Shown here one piece after another: positions 28,001 through 35,998 of a DNA stretch of 64,000 nt. The position numbers and the translations under genes are program-made. Positions within the stretch are counted from its first letter, which is position 1, and each line of letters opens with the position of its first letter. This DNA is from Filimonas zeae (GTDB lineage Bacteria; Bacteroidota; Bacteroidia; Chitinophagales; Chitinophagaceae), in contig NZ_BMIB01000004.1 of assembly GCF_014641615.1 (NCBI RefSeq), forward strand, positions 1-64,000, read 5' to 3'. Under the pieces are notes generated by a model. It made no database searches. It was not told where the DNA came from and saw only the letters and a list, made by a program, of their open reading frames with translations.

Positions 28001-29785
28001 AAATCAGACAATGCCACTTACAAGCTGTCTGCCAGTGGTACCTATAATACCAAAGACTCCTCCGGTGCGCCCATGGAAATTGAAACAGATTTACAGGAGG
28101 CTAAGGTTACCATATTAAATCAACTGCTGGAAGGTTTGTTCAGTAACATAACCGGTGTAGCCAGCGGCAAACTGCGCATAAGCGGCAACCCCAATTCGCC
28201 ACAGCTACTGGGCAGTGTAACCCTGCGTAAAGGTGGGCTGAAGGTGGATTATACACAGGTGTATTATTACATAGACAGCGCCTTTATCCGCTTTGAAGAA
28301 GACGGCATTAACTTTGGCCAGTTTGGTGTACGGGATATACGTAATAACCGCGGTATAGTACGCGGCAAACTATATGAACGCGGTTTTAATAACATGCGGT
28401 TTGATTTTGACATGAGCACGGTTAAGCTGTTGCTACTGGATACCAGGGCAAAAGACAACCAGCAGTTTTATGGCAGAGCCATAGGTAAGGCTACCCTTAG
28501 CCTGAAAGGGCCTATGGATAACATGCGTATGGCTATAACGGGTGAGGTAAATGATACTACACATATTTTCATTCCCAGCTCGGTAAGTAAAGAAACCGCC
28601 GATGCTGATTTTATTGTGTTTAAAAGATATGGTACGGAGGTACAGCAGATAAGCAGCAACAGCTCTACCAAACTAAGCATTGATCTGGACCTTACCGCCA
28701 ACAACCAGGCTACGATAGATGTAATACTGGACGAGCTAACCGGTGATGTTATTACCGCTACCGGTAATGGACGCCTGCAAATAAATGTACCTGCCACAGG
28801 CGCCCTGAGCATGAAGGGCCGTTATAACGTGGAAAGCGGTTTATACAATTTCAACTTTCAGTCGTTTATACGCAAACCATTTATACTGTTACCTAACGCA
28901 GGCAGCTTTATTGAGTGGAACGGCGACCCTTACAATGCCATATTAAATATAGACGCCCAGTATATAGCAGAACGCGTTACCCTGAATGAGTTACTGAGCA
29001 ACCAGGCTTTAAACCTAAGTACCAACAAAGGCTCGCTGATGGGCTACCGTGGTGAGGTGTTTGTAATAGCTGAACTGAGAGGTAAACTGAGCCGCCCGGA
29101 TATCGGCTTTAAAATAGACTTCCCCCCTAACAGCGTTGTTAAAAATGACAATGACCTGCAACTACTGCTGAACAGGATTGAAAACGAGCCCAATGAAATG
29201 CTGAAGCAGGTAACCTACCTGATAGTATTTGGCTCTTTTGCACCCTATGGTGAAGCCCGTACAGGTGCCAATGCAGGTGCTATTGGCTTAAACACCATTT
29301 CGGCTGTGGTAACTGCAGAGTTAAACAAGCTGGTTTCTAACTTTCTGTATAAGATTACCGGCGATAAAAGCCTGAATTTTGATGTAGGTACCAGTTATTA
29401 CAGCAGCGCCAGCCTGTTTGGTAACACGGAAACCGGCAACAGCAAGCTGGACCGGCAGAATATTACCCTTAAAGTAAATAAAAGCCTGCTGGATGGAAAG
29501 CTGATAGTAACATTCGGTAGCGATCTGGATTTTAATTTATCTGCCACCCAGGCGGCACAATCCGGTAATTTTCAGTGGCTTCCGGATATACGGGTAGAAA
29601 TTGTACTATCCCGCGACCGCAAACTGCGCGCAGTAGTGTTTAACAAAAGCAGTATGGATGTAGGCTCTGGTAACGCCGTAGGCATTGGCCGTCGTAACCG
29701 CCAAGGTGTGAGTATCAGCTACACCCGTGACTTTGAAAAAATCTTTGGCAACAAGCCTAAACAGCAGAAGGTACCTAAACCTTAA
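25028..29785 (+). CDS. TamB/DUF490-type translocation and assembly module protein
   Basis: About 1585 residues. The C-terminal third carries the DUF490/TamB domain (ANNQATIDVILDE; AELRGKLSRPDIGFKIDFP), and the body is long beta-rich repeats predicted to form an AsmA/TamB lipid-transport groove. No ATG lies at the 5' end. The first GTG (25073) would start inside the hydrophobic anchor. Reading upstream gives KKFLKITGRILLSLVAF in frame after a CTG at 25028, a complete basic-plus-hydrophobic inner-membrane anchor, and a stop lies at 25022. I therefore place the start at CTG 25028, with moderate certainty. The role is to help move lipids or outer-membrane proteins across the periplasm. No BamA-like TamA gene is adjacent. 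Confidence 0.88.
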   Translation: MKKFLKITGRILLSLVAFVLLAWLLLQTETVQNIIVRKVTARLSKDLKTEVRIDHVSLTFFNKMNLEGTLVRDLHKDTLLYAGKLKVRITDWFFWKSRADLKYVGLEDAVIYTNRKDSVWNYQFIADHFASSDTTSKKKKGGGLALNLKKVDLKNVNYISNDLWVGERMQVKLGTLLLDADKIDFARGTYQVNDITVDKPYFTIQDFDGLRPPKKTGVAVPDTGMYFNAGDILVQAGRIKITNGFFSIGKQKPNSDPGWFDGSNIVFSDINTLITGYTFIKDTMRANINIAAKERSGLDVKQLKAQFRFTPQIMEFAKLDLRTNKSRVHNYYAMKYRDFNDDMGEYIDSVVMDARFNGSEVHSDDIAYFAPELRTWHKQVTMSGRFNGSVANFNVKDLFIRGGDATYLSGDFAMKGLPDIDNTNITLTKGTVQTNYANASFWLPPLREVTSPNLKALGNVLFKGDYTGTIHHFTTTGNVSTSLGGFYTNTTLKLPIKGEPAYTGTLVTQQFNLGRFIDEPLIGRVSFNGKVAGTSFDLDKLKTTLDGSFSQFEFNNYAYSDLLFNGDIQKKHFNGEFKANDPNFDFTSQIQIDLNDSVPHVNVLGDLAKSNLKALHFANQDFRLTGLFDLDFYGLDIDAFMGSAKLLNASLVHDSTRLSFDSLLVTANYDTANRRVLTVSSNEFDVRVRGQYKLMDLPNSFQLFLNKYFPSYFKAPEVTPKNQRFLVSLQTRDFESYTRVLDPKLSGLNNALLIGGINTQDSGVFYLRTDIPFIKYDNYKLENARIQGRGDSIKLKLTGEVGKVFIGDSLFFPNTTLNIQSEKDHSAIAIKTSANSTLNNAELNADVYTLEDGVRINFQPSSFVVNDKNWILEKEGELVIRQNFASARNVRFTQGFQEMTVETEEVEGTNNSTLVLKLKDVNLGDFTPLFTKQPRLEGIANGSIHMHDFFGRFKLEGDIKADQFRLNDDSVGVVLLKGGFNSTTGMADFSVKSDNATYKLSASGTYNTKDSSGAPMEIETDLQEAKVTILNQLLEGLFSNITGVASGKLRISGNPNSPQLLGSVTLRKGGLKVDYTQVYYYIDSAFIRFEEDGINFGQFGVRDIRNNRGIVRGKLYERGFNNMRFDFDMSTVKLLLLDTRAKDNQQFYGRAIGKATLSLKGPMDNMRMAITGEVNDTTHIFIPSSVSKETADADFIVFKRYGTEVQQISSNSSTKLSIDLDLTANNQATIDVILDELTGDVITATGNGRLQINVPATGALSMKGRYNVESGLYNFNFQSFIRKPFILLPNAGSFIEWNGDPYNAILNIDAQYIAERVTLNELLSNQALNLSTNKGSLMGYRGEVFVIAELRGKLSRPDIGFKIDFPPNSVVKNDNDLQLLLNRIENEPNEMLKQVTYLIVFGSFAPYGEARTGANAGAIGLNTISAVVTAELNKLVSNFLYKITGDKSLNFDVGTSYYSSASLFGNTETGNSKLDRQNITLKVNKSLLDGKLIVTFGSDLDFNLSATQAAQSGNFQWLPDIRVEIVLSRDRKLRAVVFNKSSMDVGSGNAVGIGRRNRQGVSISYTRDFEKIFGNKPKQQKVPKP

Positions 29786-29790
29786 GTTTT

Positions 29791-29819
29791 TCAAATTCGG
29801 CAAGGCCGGTTTGAATATT
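29791..29819 (+). terminator. Possible terminator after tamB-like gene
   Basis: TCAAATTCGGC and GCCGGTTTGA pair with one bulge around an AAG loop, followed by ATATTTTCT. It is 6 bases past the stop at 29785. The T tract is weak. The rest of the 184-base gap before pckA shows no clear promoter beyond TACTTTG at about 29941. Confidence 0.4.
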
Positions 29820-29969
29820 TTCTAATTCATCTCACTTACGGGGGTATAAAATAACATAATCGCAACCAAAAGCGCGACCGGTTGAATATTATCGAATTTC
29901 GGGCACCCTTCAAAAACAAACAACCGTAAGCTTTTCGTTTACTTTGTTAGTCTAAACATACAAATTGCC

Positions 29970-31577
29970 ATGTCTTCGATTTCTATTTTATCCGCGCCAA
30001 TATCCTTCCTGCAGGAAGAAGGGATAGATGCCCCCGCTATCCATTATCAGCTTACCGCCAGTGAACTTACCCAGGATGCCCTGCAAAGACAGGAAGGTGT
30101 ATTAAACGATACCGGCGCTTTATGCATTAATACCGGAGAATTTACCGGTCGCAGCCCCAAAGACAAGTTTATAGTAAAAGATAATATTACCAGCGAGGCA
30201 GTAAACTGGAACGATTTTAACCAGCCTATAGAAGAATCCGGGTTTTTACAGCTACAGAACGATGTAATTGCGTATCTGAACCAGCGTAGCGAATTATGGG
30301 TAAGAGACAGCTATGCCTGCGCCACTCCTGCCTTCCGGCTTAACCTGCGTATAATAACCGAAACCGCTTCGGCCAATTTGTTTGCATCCAATATGTTTTT
30401 ACGCCCGGCAGAAGACGATCTGGAATTTTTTAAACCGCAGTGGCAGATATTTCATGCGCCCGGTTTTAAAGCCAACCCCAAAATACATGGCACACGCCAG
30501 CACAACTTTGCGGTGATTTCTTTTACCCACCAGGTTATTTTAATTGGTGGCACCGGTTATACAGGAGAAATAAAGAAAGGCGTATTTACCGTACTTAACT
30601 TTTTACTGCCCAGATTTAAAAATACGCTGAGTATGCACTGTAGCGCCAACAAGGGTAAACAGGGAGATATTGCCTTATTCTTTGGCTTGAGTGGTACCGG
30701 TAAAACCACACTGAGTGCCGACCCTGCCCGCAAACTGATAGGTGATGATGAGCATGGCTGGAACCACAACCACATTTTTAATTTTGAAGGCGGCTGTTAT
30801 GCAAAATGTATAGGACTGGATGAAGAAAAGGAACCAGATATTTTTCACGCCATCAAACCCGGCGCGCTGCTGGAAAACATTGTTTTTTATCCAGGTACAG
30901 AGCAGGTAGACTTCTGTAATCTTTCTATTACAGAAAATACCCGCGTAAGCTATCCCCTGCATTATATACCTGGCGCGGTAGAACCCAGTATAGGCAATAT
31001 ACCATCGCATATTTTCTTTTTAACCTGCGATGCGTATGGTGTATTACCGCCTATAAGCAGGCTTACACCTGCCCAGGCAATGTACCAGTTTATAAGTGGC
31101 TACACCGCTAAAGTTGCTGGCACAGAAGCAGGTGTTACCGAACCCAAATCTACCTTCAGCGCATGTTTTGGTGCGCCGTTTATTCCGTTACACCCGGCTG
31201 TTTATGCTGATATGCTGGGGCAGAAATTAAAAGAGAACGAAGTAACCGTATGGCTGGTAAACACCGGATGGACGGGTGGTGGCTATAGCACCGGCCAGCG
31301 CATGCCCTTACGGCATACCAGGGCTATGATAACAGCCGCATTAAATGGCAACCTGGATAATATGCCGTTTGAAAAAATGCCGTTTTTTGGTTTGGATATA
31401 CCGAAACAATGCCCCGGCGTGCCTACAGAATTATTAAATCCACGCAGCACATGGGCTGATGTAACTGCCTACGATACAGCTGCAAACAAGCTGGCGCAGG
31501 AATTCAGAAGCAATTTTGCGAAGTATGCAGACCGTGTTTCTTCTGAAATTTTAGCCGCTTCGCCCTTGGAAGATTGA
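29970..31577 (+). CDS. pckA: Phosphoenolpyruvate carboxykinase (ATP)
   Basis: 535 residues, the usual length. It converts oxaloacetate and ATP to phosphoenolpyruvate, ADP and CO2, the first step of gluconeogenesis. Motifs: TGEFTGRSPKDKFIV near residue 50, the kinase-1a P-loop GLSGTGKTTLSADP from residue 239, the metal-binding IGDDEHGWN just after, and NTGWTGGGYSTGQRM near 430. It is cytoplasmic. It stands alone with its own terminator, and the 21-base repeat array begins directly after that terminator. Confidence 0.96.
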   Translation: MSSISILSAPISFLQEEGIDAPAIHYQLTASELTQDALQRQEGVLNDTGALCINTGEFTGRSPKDKFIVKDNITSEAVNWNDFNQPIEESGFLQLQNDVIAYLNQRSELWVRDSYACATPAFRLNLRIITETASANLFASNMFLRPAEDDLEFFKPQWQIFHAPGFKANPKIHGTRQHNFAVISFTHQVILIGGTGYTGEIKKGVFTVLNFLLPRFKNTLSMHCSANKGKQGDIALFFGLSGTGKTTLSADPARKLIGDDEHGWNHNHIFNFEGGCYAKCIGLDEEKEPDIFHAIKPGALLENIVFYPGTEQVDFCNLSITENTRVSYPLHYIPGAVEPSIGNIPSHIFFLTCDAYGVLPPISRLTPAQAMYQFISGYTAKVAGTEAGVTEPKSTFSACFGAPFIPLHPAVYADMLGQKLKENEVTVWLVNTGWTGGGYSTGQRMPLRHTRAMITAALNGNLDNMPFEKMPFFGLDIPKQCPGVPTELLNPRSTWADVTAYDTAANKLAQEFRSNFAKYADRVSSEILAASPLED

Positions 31578-31660
31578 AATATGTTAACTACATTTAACAA
31601 CTCAAATTTTCAAAAACTTCTGAAAATTTACGAAAGGCCTCTTCGATTGCTTCGACATAC

Positions 31661-31688
31661 AAAACTCCACCATTCAAGGTGGAGTTTT
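31661..31688 (+). terminator. Rho-independent terminator of pckA
   Basis: AAAACTCCACC (31661-31671) pairs perfectly with GGTGGAGTTTT (31678-31688) around a 6-base loop, followed by CATTTT. It lies 84 bases past the pckA stop. Its right arm falls in phase with the downstream 21-base array. Confidence 0.8.
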
Positions 31689-31697
31689 CATTTTCAG

Positions 31698-32264
31698 CAG
31701 GTTACACATGCAAAAGCAGTCACTTCTTTTTCTCACCAGCCAGCAGGAGATTTTGCACAGAGAACTTCTAAATGTAATCAGCCAACTTCTGATTTCCCCG
31801 CCAGGGTTATCGCCCTGCTATAAACAACTTTTAAATGCCACCGGCGGGTTGTAAATTTTCTTCGCAAAGCTGCTTTTTCTCCCCAGAGGGTTTATAATTA
31901 TCATCCTGCAACTTCTGTTTACCATGCCATAACTTTTTGATGTTATCAAACAACTTCTAAATCATACCAGAAGGTTGTAAATTTTACTCCTAAAGCTGGG
32001 CGATACCATTTATAAGTTGTGAAATTCCGCCCGAAAGTTCCTGGATTACATGCTAAAGCTTGCGTATTCCATCCTAAAGTTCTGAGATTACCTCCTGAAG
32101 CTGAGAGGCGTTTCCCTAAAGCTGAAAGCTGCTTCCCTAAAGCTTTGGGGTTTCATCTTAAAGCCGGAAGCTGCTTTTTAGAAGCTTATAGATGCAGCCA
32201 GCCAGCAGGGCCATGAAACCAGCCATCTGTAAAATGATATCTGCCAGCAGGCCGCCTGGCTTAA
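31698..32264 (+). repeat. Degenerate array of exactly 21-base units
   Basis: Twenty-seven units in strict 21-base register without an indel, with starts at 31698 + 21n to 32244. Unit heads vary within a small set: CAACTTCT or ACAACTT (31719, 31761, 31782, 31824, 31908, 31950), GGGTTGT or AGGTTGT (31803, 31845, 31971), AAAGCTG or AAAGTTC (31866, 31992 to 32181), and CCAGCAG (31740, 32202, 32244). A TAAATT or ATT core and a YCCT/CAG tail follow. In the register frame it reads as heptapeptides such as KVVNFTP, KACVFHP and KAESCFP, with only six stops in 189 codons (at 31821, 31938, 32013, 32214, 32235 and 32262). From 32019 to 32213 it is open. Purpose unknown. Confidence 0.88.
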
Positions 32265-32326
32265 AAAACGCGCTGAGAGGGAAGAATAGGCCTTACGCAA
32301 CCGTTTTTCAGCCGATAAAAGGTTAA

Positions 32327-32353
32327 AGCGGCTGCGGTAGACACCGCGCCGCT
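32327..32353. other. GC-rich stem-loop
   Basis: AGCGGCTGCGGT (32327-32338) pairs with ACCGCGCCGCT (32343-32353) with one bulged base and loop AGAC. There is no T run on the plus side, so it is not a standard plus-strand terminator. It lies in the gene-free 31578-32649 gap between the repeat array and the kinase gene. It could be an RNA structure; the role is unknown. Confidence 0.4.
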
Positions 32354-32490
32354 TATGTCCATATCAACCCTATTAAAAAAACAGCGCTACTTGCTGTGGC
32401 CCGGCTCCCCGATAACCAGCTACAGCAAATACACAGAACTAAGAATCAGTATTTTATAAAGATTTTCGCAAGCAATTCACAGCAGTAAAT

Positions 32491-32525
32491 TAGATTTGGC
32501 TATAATGTTTACTTTGCCAAATCTA
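32491..32525. promoter_or_regulatory. 10-base perfect inverted repeat upstream of kinase gene
   Basis: TAGATTTGGC (32491-32500) and GCCAAATCTA (32516-32525) form a perfect inverted repeat around a 15-base spacer that begins TATAATG and includes TACTTTG. It lies 125 bases before the histidine kinase start. It may be an operator over the promoter or a hairpin in the leader. Confidence 0.4.
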
Positions 32526-32649
32526 GCCCCCGGCTTATCAAAAAAACAGAGCAGTTATACTCATTTTCAACCGGGTATAAACACTCAAATAGGGCTATTT
32601 TTGTGCATATAGCATACATACTGCGTTATTAAATATATTACTACTGTTA

Positions 32650-34665
32650 ATGAGTACAAGCAGCAGACCATCCGGGAAGTTTTCTTTCATCTTCTCCATA
32701 ACATTCTTATGGCTCTGCAGTATATGTACCCTTACCGTTAAGGCACAAAACCAGTACACCCGGGATAGTTCGGTGGTATTTACGTTATTAAGGGAAGGGC
32801 AGCATATAGCCGATACCGCCCCCACCCGCGCCTTTACCCTGTATGCACAGGCTTTAGAACACAGCCGGCAAATACAGTTTGTGCCGGGTATGATAGCTGC
32901 TTTAACCCAAACCGGTACCTGGTATTTTGGCAGCGATATAGACAAGGCTATTTTGTACGGCAACCAGGCACTACAACTGTACGAGAAACAAGACCTGCGC
33001 AATATTAACCTGAAAGCCCCTATTGATCTGTTACTGGCAGAAGCCTATGATGAAAAGGGCAAACATGACTCTTCTGCTTATTTCTTTTACCGGCTAAGTG
33101 ATGAAATTGAGAGCGGGCATATACAGGACGCGGCTTTTGAAATTAAAACTTACATAAAGCTGATTGTATTCTGGGGGCATTTAAACTACGAACCCGAATC
33201 TATAAAGTATACTTCGCAGCAATATGTGCAAAAAGCGGTGGCTATTGCTTCGCGGTTACCTGAAAATGACTATAACCGATATAATATCCATTTCCTGCAG
33301 GGCTTATACTACCATAGTATTAAGCAGTTCGATTCGGCCAGGTATTGTTTTGAAGAATACCTGGTAAAACGGAAGGGCCTGAATTTGCCCCGCCGTATAT
33401 CTACCCTGCTTAATATAGCCGATACGTATCTGATGCAGAACCGGCCGGTTGAAGCGTTGGGGTATATTGAAAAAGTGCGCGACCTGCGTAACAATCCGGA
33501 CTATAAAGTATCGCTGGCTTTTTTTCTGGGCGCGGCAGACTTTATGCGTGCCAGCGCCTTTTTTCAGCAGCATAAATACCCGGAATGTATAACGCTGCTG
33601 CAGGATTACCTATCGGATGTAAACGGGCATGGCAAATTGCGAAGGCCCGATGTAGTAGAAGCCCACCGCATGCTGAGTGAGTGCTACGAAAACCTGGGGC
33701 AGTATAAAAAGGCGCTGGAGCATAATAAAATTCATATACGCTTACACGATAGCCTGGTACAGAAAGACAAGCTGGAAATGATTAACCGGCTGGAAATGCG
33801 CTTTCGCATTGCCCAGAAAGATAAAGAGCTGGCCGTGCAGCAACTTACGCTTACCGAGGCACAGAACAACGTACGCCGAAAGAACTTCTGGATAGGTATT
33901 ATATCTGTAATAGCCGCGGGGCTGGCTGCCATATTTATTTTATGGCAACGCAACAGCCTGCACAAGCAACGGCTGCAACAGGAAAAAATAAATGGCTTTC
34001 AGCAACAGATGGAAATTACCCGCCTGAACGCTACTATTTCCGGTGAAGAACAGGAGCGTAAAAGACTGGCGCGTGAGCTGCACGATGGCATTGGCGGCAT
34101 ACTGGCAGCTGCCCGTATTAATTTTGAACTGGCAGGCAGAAAGCAGGAAATACGGGAAGAGCGCGATTTTTCCGGTGGTTTAAAACTGCTGGAAGAAGCC
34201 TCTGTTGAGTTGCGGAAAACAGCGCATAACATGCTGCCCGATGTACTGGAAAACAAAGGCCTGTTGCAAGCCATCCGCTCGTTCTGTTACAAAATGGGCC
34301 ACAACGCCAGTACTGAATTTATTTTTCAGCATTATGGCACGGAGAAACGATTCAACACTATTTTTGAGCTGGGAGTTTACCGTGTTGTTCAGGAGCTGAT
34401 ACATAACATACTGAAACATGCACAGGCAGCGCACGCTGTAGTGCAGATGGAGTATACAGATAATGGCCTTACTATAACCATTGAAGATGATGGCATAGGC
34501 ATGCCTGAAAGCAATACGGAAAAGCCCCATGGTATTGGGCTTACCAATATTTACCACCGGGTAAGAAGCATTGGTGGCACTGTTGATATACAAAGCAGCG
34601 CCCATCAGGGCACCAGCATTTACCTGGAGTTTGAAACGGCCCCCGAACTAACAAACAGCATATGA
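32650..34665 (+). CDS. TPR-containing sensor histidine kinase (NarX/DesK type)
   Basis: 671 residues. A signal-like N-terminus (SFIFSITFLWLCSICTLTVKAQ) is followed by a large periplasmic-type helical region (about 40-400) with TPR-like repeats (ALTQTGTWYFGSDIDKAIL; ECYENLGQYKKALEHNKIH). Then come one membrane segment (FWIGIISVIAAGLAAIFILW, about 415-435), a coiled linker, a HisKA_3 dimerisation domain with His478 (RELHDGIGG) and a HATPase_c (ELIHNILKHA; DDGIGMPE; GIGLTNIYHRV). This is the usual Bacteroidota kinase that senses outside the inner membrane and pairs with a LuxR-type regulator. The signal is unknown. Its last 4 bases overlap the regulator gene. Confidence 0.92.
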   Translation: MSTSSRPSGKFSFIFSITFLWLCSICTLTVKAQNQYTRDSSVVFTLLREGQHIADTAPTRAFTLYAQALEHSRQIQFVPGMIAALTQTGTWYFGSDIDKAILYGNQALQLYEKQDLRNINLKAPIDLLLAEAYDEKGKHDSSAYFFYRLSDEIESGHIQDAAFEIKTYIKLIVFWGHLNYEPESIKYTSQQYVQKAVAIASRLPENDYNRYNIHFLQGLYYHSIKQFDSARYCFEEYLVKRKGLNLPRRISTLLNIADTYLMQNRPVEALGYIEKVRDLRNNPDYKVSLAFFLGAADFMRASAFFQQHKYPECITLLQDYLSDVNGHGKLRRPDVVEAHRMLSECYENLGQYKKALEHNKIHIRLHDSLVQKDKLEMINRLEMRFRIAQKDKELAVQQLTLTEAQNNVRRKNFWIGIISVIAAGLAAIFILWQRNSLHKQRLQQEKINGFQQQMEITRLNATISGEEQERKRLARELHDGIGGILAAARINFELAGRKQEIREERDFSGGLKLLEEASVELRKTAHNMLPDVLENKGLLQAIRSFCYKMGHNASTEFIFQHYGTEKRFNTIFELGVYRVVQELIHNILKHAQAAHAVVQMEYTDNGLTITIEDDGIGMPESNTEKPHGIGLTNIYHRVRSIGGTVDIQSSAHQGTSIYLEFETAPELTNSI

Positions 34666-35282
34666 TTAAAGTTGCCATTACCGATGATCAGGCCATTGTA
34701 CGCTATGGCGTGGGTAGAATACTGGAAGAAGAGCAGGGTATTGTGGTTACAGGTGTTTATACGGGTGGCGATAGTCTGCTTGCCGGGTTAACACAAAGCC
34801 AGCCGGATGTACTGCTGCTGGATATTCAGATGCCCGGAAAAAACGGAATAGAGCTGGCCGGTATTATCAGCAAACAATATCCCTTTGTACACATTATAGC
34901 GCTTACCAATATAGACTCGCCCGAGCAGGCCAGAGATATGTTGCAACAAGGTTGCCTGGGCTATTTATTAAAAGATACGGAACCACGTGTACTGGTAGAA
35001 GCTATTAAAACGGTAAACAGAGGTGAGCAGTTTATTTACGATGAACTGAAGAAGCAGTTACTGAATCTGCTTTCGCAAAACCAGGACAATATTATTACCC
35101 GCCGCGAAAAAGAAGTACTGCATTTAATAGTGGAAGGCTTTACCAATCAGCAGATTGCCGATCAGCTATTTCTTAGCCTGCGTACAGTAGAAAACCATCG
35201 CAACAGGCTGCTGCAGAAGCTGGGTGTAAAAAATACTGCAGCGCTGGTAAAACTGGCGCTGCAGAAAAAATTGGTACAGTAG
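34662..35282 (+). CDS. LuxR/NarL-family response regulator
   Basis: 206 residues. Receiver domain (1-120) with acidic pocket TDDQ near residue 7, phosphoryl Asp54 (LLLDIQMPGKNG), and Lys in LLKDTEP. A C-terminal LuxR helix-turn-helix spans about 140-206 (TRREKEVLHLIVEGFTNQQI and LFLSLRTVENHRNRLLQKLG). It starts inside the kinase gene (ATGA overlap), so the two are co-translated and surely a cognate pair. It should bind DNA as a dimer when phosphorylated; targets are not evident. The convergent dNK gene ends 9 bases away. Confidence 0.94.
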   Translation: MIKVAITDDQAIVRYGVGRILEEEQGIVVTGVYTGGDSLLAGLTQSQPDVLLLDIQMPGKNGIELAGIISKQYPFVHIIALTNIDSPEQARDMLQQGCLGYLLKDTEPRVLVEAIKTVNRGEQFIYDELKKQLLNLLSQNQDNIITRREKEVLHLIVEGFTNQQIADQLFLSLRTVENHRNRLLQKLGVKNTAALVKLALQKKLVQ

Positions 35283-35291
35283 TTAAAGGGC

Positions 35292-35927
35292 TTAAAACAA
35301 GCCGAACAGCATACCATCTACTTTACTGATGATATCGCCCAGGTCTTCTTCCTTTTCTACAAATTTGTTTTTATCAACATCAATTACCAGCACCGGGCCT
35401 TCATTGTAGCTGTCAATCCATTTGTTGTATAAATCGTTCAGCTTTTTAAGATAGTCCAGCCGTATGTTTTCTTCGTATTCCCTGCCGCGCTTCTGAATCT
35501 GCCCTACCAGGGTGGGTACAGAAGCCTTCAGGTAAATCAACAAATCTGGCGGCTGCACCATGGATTTGAGCGTTTGAAAAAAGTCGTAATAATTCTCGAA
35601 ATCCCGCTTGCTCATCAACCCCATTTCGTGCAGGTTGGGCGCAAAAATATTGGCATCCTCGTAAATGGTTCTGTCCTGAATTACGGTTTCGGTACCACGA
35701 TGAATTTCCAGCAACTGTGTAAGCCTGCTGTTTAAAAAGTATATCTGCAGGTTAAAACTCCACCTGGGCATGTCTTCATAAAAGTCCATCAGGTACGGAT
35801 TATGATCCACATCCTCAAACTGGGGAATCCACCGGTAGTGTTTACTGAGAATTTCGGTAAGTGTAGTTTTACCGGCACCGATATTGCCGGCAACTGCCAC
35901 GTGTTTGGGTTTGTTGGTTTTAACCAT
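35292..35927 (-). CDS. Deoxynucleoside kinase (dAK/dGK family)
   Basis: 211 residues, cytoplasmic. P-loop GNIGAGKT at residues 14-21, then FEDVDHNPYLMDFYEDMPRW, an aromatic substrate pocket, and DRTIYEDANIF with the DRx motif. It phosphorylates deoxyadenosine or deoxyguanosine for nucleotide salvage; which base is preferred cannot be read by eye. In Bacteroidota this family is typical beside core metabolism genes. The trpS gene lies 71 bases upstream on the same strand. Confidence 0.92.
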   Translation of the reverse strand: MVKTNKPKHVAVAGNIGAGKTTLTEILSKHYRWIPQFEDVDHNPYLMDFYEDMPRWSFNLQIYFLNSRLTQLLEIHRGTETVIQDRTIYEDANIFAPNLHEMGLMSKRDFENYYDFFQTLKSMVQPPDLLIYLKASVPTLVGQIQKRGREYEENIRLDYLKKLNDLYNKWIDSYNEGPVLVIDVDKNKFVEKEEDLGDIISKVDGMLFGLF

Positions 35928-35998
35928 TCAGGGAATGATTTACTGTTGAAAAGATGTGGTTGCAAAAGGTCATACACGCATTAGCAAATTCCGCGCCG

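Noticed and set aside
31581..31823. Open frame of 80 codons after pckA, including heptad-like repeats
   Set aside because: It crosses the pckA terminator hairpin and ends at an in-frame stop within the array. No start signal is seen.
32019..32213. Open frame with FxPKAxx heptads, start GTG
   Set aside because: It is open only because the array is in frame here; no ribosome site, and stops at 32013 and 32214 flank it. Kept as a feature of the array.
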